Assembly: GCF_052180215.1 (NCBI RefSeq)
Contig: NZ_CP197471.1
Location: 4,550,001 to 4,614,000, forward strand
From: Pseudoneobacillus sp052180215
GTDB lineage: Bacteria > Bacillota > Bacilli > Bacillales > Cytobacillaceae
Direction: 5' to 3'
Length of the DNA: 64,000 bases
Each line of letters begins with the position of its first letter. Within the stretch, counting starts at the first letter, position 1. The translations under genes and the position numbers were made by a program. Below the pieces are notes generated by a model that worked only from the letters and a program-made list of their open reading frames with translations, had not been told where the DNA came from and ran no database searches. Of the stretch, positions 60,216-64,000 are shown one piece after another.

Positions 60216-61046
60216 ATGGCGATTAAAAAGTACAAACCTACCTCCAATGGTCGTCGCGGTATGACAGTTTCTGATTTCGCAGAAATCACAACTAGCACAC
60301 CAGAAAAATCTTTATTAGCTCCATTAAAGAAAAAAGCTGGCCGCAATAACCAAGGTAAGTTAACCGTTCGTCATCAAGGTGGCGGTCATAAGCGTCAATA
60401 TCGTATCATCGACTTTAAGCGTGATAAAGATGGCATTCCAGGACGCGTTGCCACAATTGAGTATGATCCAAACCGTTCTGCAAACATTGCATTAATTAAC
60501 TATGTTGATGGAGAAAAGCGTTACATCCTAGCTCCTAAAAACTTAGAAGTTGGAATGGAAATTATGTCTGGTCCTGAGGCTGACATTAAGGTAGGTAACA
60601 CTCTTCCATTAGCAAACATCCCAATGGGTACTGTAGTTCACAATATCGAGTTAAAGCCTGGTAAAGGTGGACAATTAGTACGTTCTGCTGGTACATCTGC
60701 ACAAGTACTTGGTAGAGAAGATAAATATGTTATTGTGCGTTTGAATTCTGGTGAAGTTCGTATGATTTTAGCTACTTGCCGCGCTACTGTAGGTCAAGTT
60801 GGTAATGAACAACACGAACTAATCAACATTGGTAAAGCAGGTCGTTCTCGTTGGTTAGGTAAGCGCCCAACTGTACGTGGATCTGTAATGAACCCTAACG
60901 ACCATCCACACGGTGGTGGGGAAGGACGTTCACCAATTGGACGTAAGTCTCCAATGTCTCCATGGGGTAAACCAACTCTTGGATTCAAAACACGTAAGAA
61001 AAAGAATAAATCCGACAAGTTTATCGTACGTCGTCGTAAAAAATAA
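60216..61046 (+). CDS. rplB: 50S ribosomal protein L2
   Basis: L2 is needed for subunit joining and peptidyl transfer. The 276-residue protein has VRHQGGGHKRQYRIIDF and the C-terminal VMNPNDHPHGGGEGRSPIGR with the essential histidine. ATG 60216 follows GAGGAGGG. Confidence 0.98.
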   Translation: MAIKKYKPTSNGRRGMTVSDFAEITTSTPEKSLLAPLKKKAGRNNQGKLTVRHQGGGHKRQYRIIDFKRDKDGIPGRVATIEYDPNRSANIALINYVDGEKRYILAPKNLEVGMEIMSGPEADIKVGNTLPLANIPMGTVVHNIELKPGKGGQLVRSAGTSAQVLGREDKYVIVRLNSGEVRMILATCRATVGQVGNEQHELINIGKAGRSRWLGKRPTVRGSVMNPNDHPHGGGEGRSPIGRKSPMSPWGKPTLGFKTRKKKNKSDKFIVRRRKK

Positions 61047-61106
61047 CGGGATTGTACTACGGTTCGTACATAGAACCGTAGAGCAGTCACGAAGGGAGGT
61101 TCTATC

Positions 61107-61385
61107 ATGGGTCGCAGTTTGAAAAAAGGACCATTTGTTGATGACCATTTAATGGTTAAGATCGAAAAGTTAAATGAAACTGAGAGCAAGCAAGTTGTAA
61201 AAACTTGGTCTCGCCGTTCTACGATCTTCCCACAATTTATCGGCCATACTATCGCGGTTTATGATGGTCGTAAACATGTGCCTGTATATGTAACAGAAGA
61301 CATGGTAGGTCACAAGCTTGGAGAATTCGCTCCATCTCGTACTTACAAAGGCCATGGCAATGATGACAAGAAAACAAGACGTTAA
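61107..61385 (+). CDS. rpsS: 30S ribosomal protein S19
   Basis: S19 binds the 30S head with S13 near the A-site tRNA. The 92-residue protein begins MGRSLKKGPFVDDHL and ends with GHKLGEFAPSRTYKGH. ATG 61107 follows GGGAGG. Confidence 0.97.
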   Translation: MGRSLKKGPFVDDHLMVKIEKLNETESKQVVKTWSRRSTIFPQFIGHTIAVYDGRKHVPVYVTEDMVGHKLGEFAPSRTYKGHGNDDKKTRR

Positions 61386-61402
61386 TGAGAGGAGGCATTT
61401 TC

Positions 61403-61744
61403 ATGCAAGCTAAAGCTGTTGCAAGAACAGTTCGTATTGCTCCTCGTAAAGCTCGTTTAGTGGTTGATTTAATTCGAGGAAAGCAAGTTGGTGAAGCAGT
61501 GGCGATCTTAAACTTAACGCCTAAAGCAGCTTCTCCAATCGTGGAAAAAGTATTAAAATCCGCACTAGCAAACGCTGAGCACAACTATGAAATGGATGTA
61601 AACAACTTAGTGGTTGCTCAAGCTTTCGTTGACGAAGGACCAACTCTTAAGAGATTCCGTCCTCGCGCAATGGGCCGTGCTAGCCAAATTAACAAACGCA
61701 CAAGCCATATTACTATCGTTTTATCAGAAAAGAAGGAGGGATAA
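61403..61744 (+). CDS. rplV: 50S ribosomal protein L22
   Basis: L22 lines the exit tunnel, where macrolides bind nearby. The 113-residue protein starts MQAKAVARTVRIAPRKAR; its tunnel hairpin tip GPTLKRFRPRAMGRAS is unaltered. I choose ATG 61403, after GAGGAGGC, over the ATG at 61385, which overlaps the rpsS stop and would add MRGGIF encoded by the ribosome binding site itself. Confidence 0.96.
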   Translation: MQAKAVARTVRIAPRKARLVVDLIRGKQVGEAVAILNLTPKAASPIVEKVLKSALANAEHNYEMDVNNLVVAQAFVDEGPTLKRFRPRAMGRASQINKRTSHITIVLSEKKEG

Positions 61745-61747
61745 GCT

Positions 61748-62404
61748 GTGGGTCAAAAAGTAAATCCTGTCGGTTTGCGTATCGGGATCATCCGTGACTG
61801 GGAATCCAAGTGGTACGCTGGCAAAGACTATGCTACTCTTTTGCATGAAGACCTTAAAGTTCGTGAATACATCACAAAGCGTTTGAAAGATGCTTCAGTT
61901 TCCAAAGTTGAAATTGAGCGTGCTGCGAACCGTGTAAATGTAACTATTCACACAGCGAAGCCAGGTATGGTAATCGGTAAAGGTGGTACTGAAGTCGAAG
62001 CACTTCGTAAAGCTCTTAACGAACTTACTGGCAAGCGTGTACACATTAACATCCTTGAAATCAAAAAAGCGGATATGGATGCACTTTTAGTTGCTGAAAA
62101 TATCGCTCGTCAATTAGAAAATCGTGTATCTTTCCGTCGTGCACAAAAACAAGTTATCCAACGTGCAATGCGTGCTGGTGCGAAAGGTATTAAAACAATG
62201 GTATCTGGTCGTCTAGGCGGAGCAGATATTGCTCGCTCAGAAAGCTATAGCGAGGGAACAGTTCCACTTCATACTCTTCGTGCAGATATCGATTATGCAC
62301 ATGCTGAAGCAGATACTACTTACGGTAAACTTGGCGTTAAAGTATGGATTTATCGTGGAGAGGTCCTTCCTACTAAGAAGAAAACTGAGGAAGGAGGCAA
62401 CTAA
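61748..62404 (+). CDS. rpsC: 30S ribosomal protein S3
   Basis: S3 forms the mRNA entry pore. The 218-residue protein has the N-terminal S3 domain, a KH domain with GMVIGKGGTEVEALRK and the C-terminal domain with VSGRLGGADIARSE. Start GTG 61748, with AAGGAGGG upstream, three bases after the rplV stop. Confidence 0.97.
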   Translation: MGQKVNPVGLRIGIIRDWESKWYAGKDYATLLHEDLKVREYITKRLKDASVSKVEIERAANRVNVTIHTAKPGMVIGKGGTEVEALRKALNELTGKRVHINILEIKKADMDALLVAENIARQLENRVSFRRAQKQVIQRAMRAGAKGIKTMVSGRLGGADIARSESYSEGTVPLHTLRADIDYAHAEADTTYGKLGVKVWIYRGEVLPTKKKTEEGGN

Positions 62405-62405
62405 T

Positions 62406-62840
62406 ATGTTATTACCAAAACGCGTAAAATATCGTCGTCCACATCGCGGAAACATGCGTGGTCAATCAAAAGGCGGTACTGAAGTAACATTCGGTGAATT
62501 CGGTCTTCAAGCTTTAGAAGCTTCTTGGATCACAAACCGTCAGATTGAAGCAGCGCGTATTGCGATGACTCGTTACATGAAACGTGGAGGAAAAGTTTGG
62601 ATTAAAATTTTCCCACACAAATCATATACAGCAAAGCCTCTAGAAGTACGTATGGGATCCGGTAAAGGGGCTCCAGAAGGATGGGTAGCAGTAGTTAAGC
62701 CTGGAAGAATCATGTTCGAGGTTGCGGGTGTATCTGAAGAGATCGCACGTGAAGCATTGCGCCTAGCAGCACACAAACTTCCTATTAAATGTAAGTTTGT
62801 AAAACGTGAAGAAATTGGTGGTGAATCAAATGAGAGCTAA
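62406..62840 (+). CDS. rplP: 50S ribosomal protein L16
   Basis: L16 organises the A-site tRNA elbow region. The 144-residue protein begins MLLPKRVKYRRPHRG and has the flexible loop MGSGKGAPEGWVAVVKPG. ATG 62406 follows AAGGAGGC inside the end of rpsC. A longer in-frame extension from 62229 lies within rpsC and is not real. It overlaps rpmC by 11 bases. Confidence 0.97.
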   Translation: MLLPKRVKYRRPHRGNMRGQSKGGTEVTFGEFGLQALEASWITNRQIEAARIAMTRYMKRGGKVWIKIFPHKSYTAKPLEVRMGSGKGAPEGWVAVVKPGRIMFEVAGVSEEIAREALRLAAHKLPIKCKFVKREEIGGESNES

Positions 62841-63033
62841 TGAAATTAAAGAACTTACCACTGCCGAAATTGAACAAAAAGTTAAGTCATTAAAAGAAGA
62901 GCTTTTCAACCTTCGCTTTCAATTGGCGACTGGACAACTTGAAAATACAGCTCGCATTCGTGAAGTGCGCAAAGCGATTGCTCGCATGAAAACTGTGATT
63001 CGTGAAAGAGAAATCGGCGTTAACAATCGATAA
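62830..63033 (+). CDS. rpmC: 50S ribosomal protein L29
   Basis: L29 is a small two-helix protein beside L23 at the tunnel exit. The 67-residue sequence has MRANEIKELTTAEIEQKV and the LFNLRFQLATGQLENTARI motif. ATG 62830 lies within rplP, after GGTGG, so it is probably coupled; an in-frame start at 62806 would add eight residues from rplP coding sequence. Confidence 0.96.
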   Translation: MRANEIKELTTAEIEQKVKSLKEELFNLRFQLATGQLENTARIREVRKAIARMKTVIREREIGVNNR

Positions 63034-63051
63034 TTGGGAGGAGGTTCGCAA

Positions 63052-63315
63052 ATGAGTGAACGCAACCAACGCAAAGTTTACACTGGACGCGTTGTTTCTG
63101 ACAAAATGGATAAAACTGTTACCGTTCTTGTAGAAACATACAAAAAGCATCCTCTTTACGGTAAACGCGTAAAGTACTCTAAAAAGTTTAAAGCTCATGA
63201 TGAGCAAAACCAAGCTAAAACTGGCGATGTTGTACGTATTATGGAAACTCGTCCACTTTCAGCTACAAAACGCTTCCGTTTAGTAGAAGTAGTAGAAAAA
63301 GCAGTTATTATTTAA
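63052..63315 (+). CDS. rpsQ: 30S ribosomal protein S17
   Basis: S17 is a primary 16S-binding protein of OB fold. The 87-residue protein starts MSERNQRKVYTGRVVSDKM and has HPLYGKRVKYSKKFKAHDE. ATG 63052 follows GGGAGGAGG. Confidence 0.97.
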   Translation: MSERNQRKVYTGRVVSDKMDKTVTVLVETYKKHPLYGKRVKYSKKFKAHDEQNQAKTGDVVRIMETRPLSATKRFRLVEVVEKAVII

Positions 63316-63354
63316 TTGTTCGGATAAGCTTCAATCCGAAGGGAGGTTACACGG

Positions 63355-63723
63355 ATGATCCAACAAGAAACTCGTTTAAAAGTTGCTGACAATTCTGGTG
63401 CTCGTGAAGTACTTACTATTAAAGTCTTAGGTGGTTCTGGTCGTAAAACGGCTAACATCGGAGACGTTATCGTTTGTACAGTGAAACAAGCAACACCAGG
63501 TGGCGTTGTTAAAAAAGGTGATGTTGTTAAAGCGGTTATTGTACGTACTAAAACTGGTGCGCGTCGAAAAGATGGTTCATACATTAAATTCGATGAAAAC
63601 GCATGTGTAATTATTAAAGATGATAAGAGCCCTCGTGGAACTCGTATCTTCGGACCAGTTGCACGTGAACTGCGTGAAAACAACTTTATGAAAATCGTAT
63701 CATTAGCTCCAGAAGTACTATAA
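63355..63723 (+). CDS. rplN: 50S ribosomal protein L14
   Basis: L14 binds 23S domain V and bridges to 16S helix 44. The 122-residue protein begins MIQQETRLKVADNSGAREV and ends with the GPVARELRENNFMKIVSLA segment. ATG 63355 follows AGGGAGG. Confidence 0.97.
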   Translation: MIQQETRLKVADNSGAREVLTIKVLGGSGRKTANIGDVIVCTVKQATPGGVVKKGDVVKAVIVRTKTGARRKDGSYIKFDENACVIIKDDKSPRGTRIFGPVARELRENNFMKIVSLAPEVL

Positions 63724-63754
63724 TAATATTTATGCCTTTAAGGAGGTGCGCAAG

Positions 63755-64000
63755 ATGCATGTAAAAAAAGGTGACAAAGTTATGGTCATCTCCGGTAAGG
63801 ATAAAGGCAAAACAGGAGTGATCCTAGAAGCCTATCCTAAACAAAGCCGTGTACTCGTAGAAGGTGTTAACGTTGTGAAAAAGCATTCAAAACCTTCTCA
63901 AGCTAATCCGCAAGGCGGAATTATTAGCCAAGAGGCACCTGTCCATGTATCAAACGTTATGCCGATCGATCCTAAGTCTGGTAACCCAACTCGTGTCGGT
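63755..64000 (+). CDS. rplX: 50S ribosomal protein L24 (partial)
   Basis: The first 82 codons of L24, an early 50S assembly protein; the window ends before its stop codon. The KOW motif is visible in MHVKKGDKVMVISGKDKGK, followed by VEGVNVVKKHSKPS. ATG 63755 follows AAGGAGGTG. About 20 residues are missing at the C-terminus by comparison with the usual length of ~103. Confidence 0.96.
   Translation, partial: MHVKKGDKVMVISGKDKGKTGVILEAYPKQSRVLVEGVNVVKKHSKPSQANPQGGIISQEAPVHVSNVMPIDPKSGNPTRVG

Overview
The window is a stretch of core chromosome from a low-GC Gram-positive bacterium of the family Bacillaceae (Bacillus sensu lato). The evidence is the gene order, which as I remember it matches the region of Bacillus subtilis from ftsH through rrnJ-trnJ-rrnW to the S10 ribosomal-protein operon, together with AGGAGG-type ribosome binding sites, frequent GTG/TTG starts, Bacillus-type rRNA sequences, a cysteine T-box, a CtsR operator and an L10 leader. 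Protein sequences resemble B. subtilis closely but not identically, so this is a relative rather than that species. I do not assign a species.

Layout. 1-10625: the 3' end of ftsH, then coaX, hslO, a membrane-anchored parvulin (yacD), cysK, and the folate block pabB-pabA-pabC-folP-folB-folK followed by a small HTH gene and dusB. 10869-12353: lysS. 12687-24114: two complete, almost identical rRNA operons (16S-23S-5S) in direct orientation, exactly 6176 bp apart over most of their length, with nine tRNA genes (Val, Thr, Lys, Leu, Gly, Leu, Arg, Pro, Ala) between them. 24349-29040: the CtsR-controlled operon ctsR-mcsA-mcsB-clpC. 29204-40243: radA, disA, yacL, ispD, ispF, gltX, a cysteine T-box, then cysE, cysS, mrnC, rlmB and rae1. 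40251-45434: sigH, rpmG, secE, nusG, rplK, rplA, rplJ, rplL and an RsmC-like methyltransferase. 45435-57911: rpoB, rpoC, an L7Ae-like gene, rpsL, rpsG, fusA and tuf. 58044-64000: the S10 operon from rpsJ to a truncated rplX.

Functionally the region is a gene-expression block: rRNA, tRNA, ribosomal proteins, RNA polymerase, elongation factors and three aminoacyl-tRNA synthetases. It also holds enzymes that process or modify rRNA (mrnC, rlmB, dusB is a tRNA enzyme, an RsmC-like methylase). Interleaved are folate, CoA, isoprenoid and cysteine synthesis, protein quality control (FtsH, Hsp33, ClpC/McsAB), genome integrity (RadA, DisA) and a stationary-phase sigma factor.

I found no prophage, insertion sequence, CRISPR array, defence island or evidently new multi-gene system. 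The less ordinary signals are non-coding: a structured leader before rpsJ, a cluster of inverted repeats between the cysteine T-box and cysE, a pair of collapsed repeat elements with compensated stems, recurrent hairpins between the tRNA genes, palindromes at the cysK and yacL promoters, and an odd secE-nusG junction. All positions and motifs were read by eye; no alignment or folding program was run.
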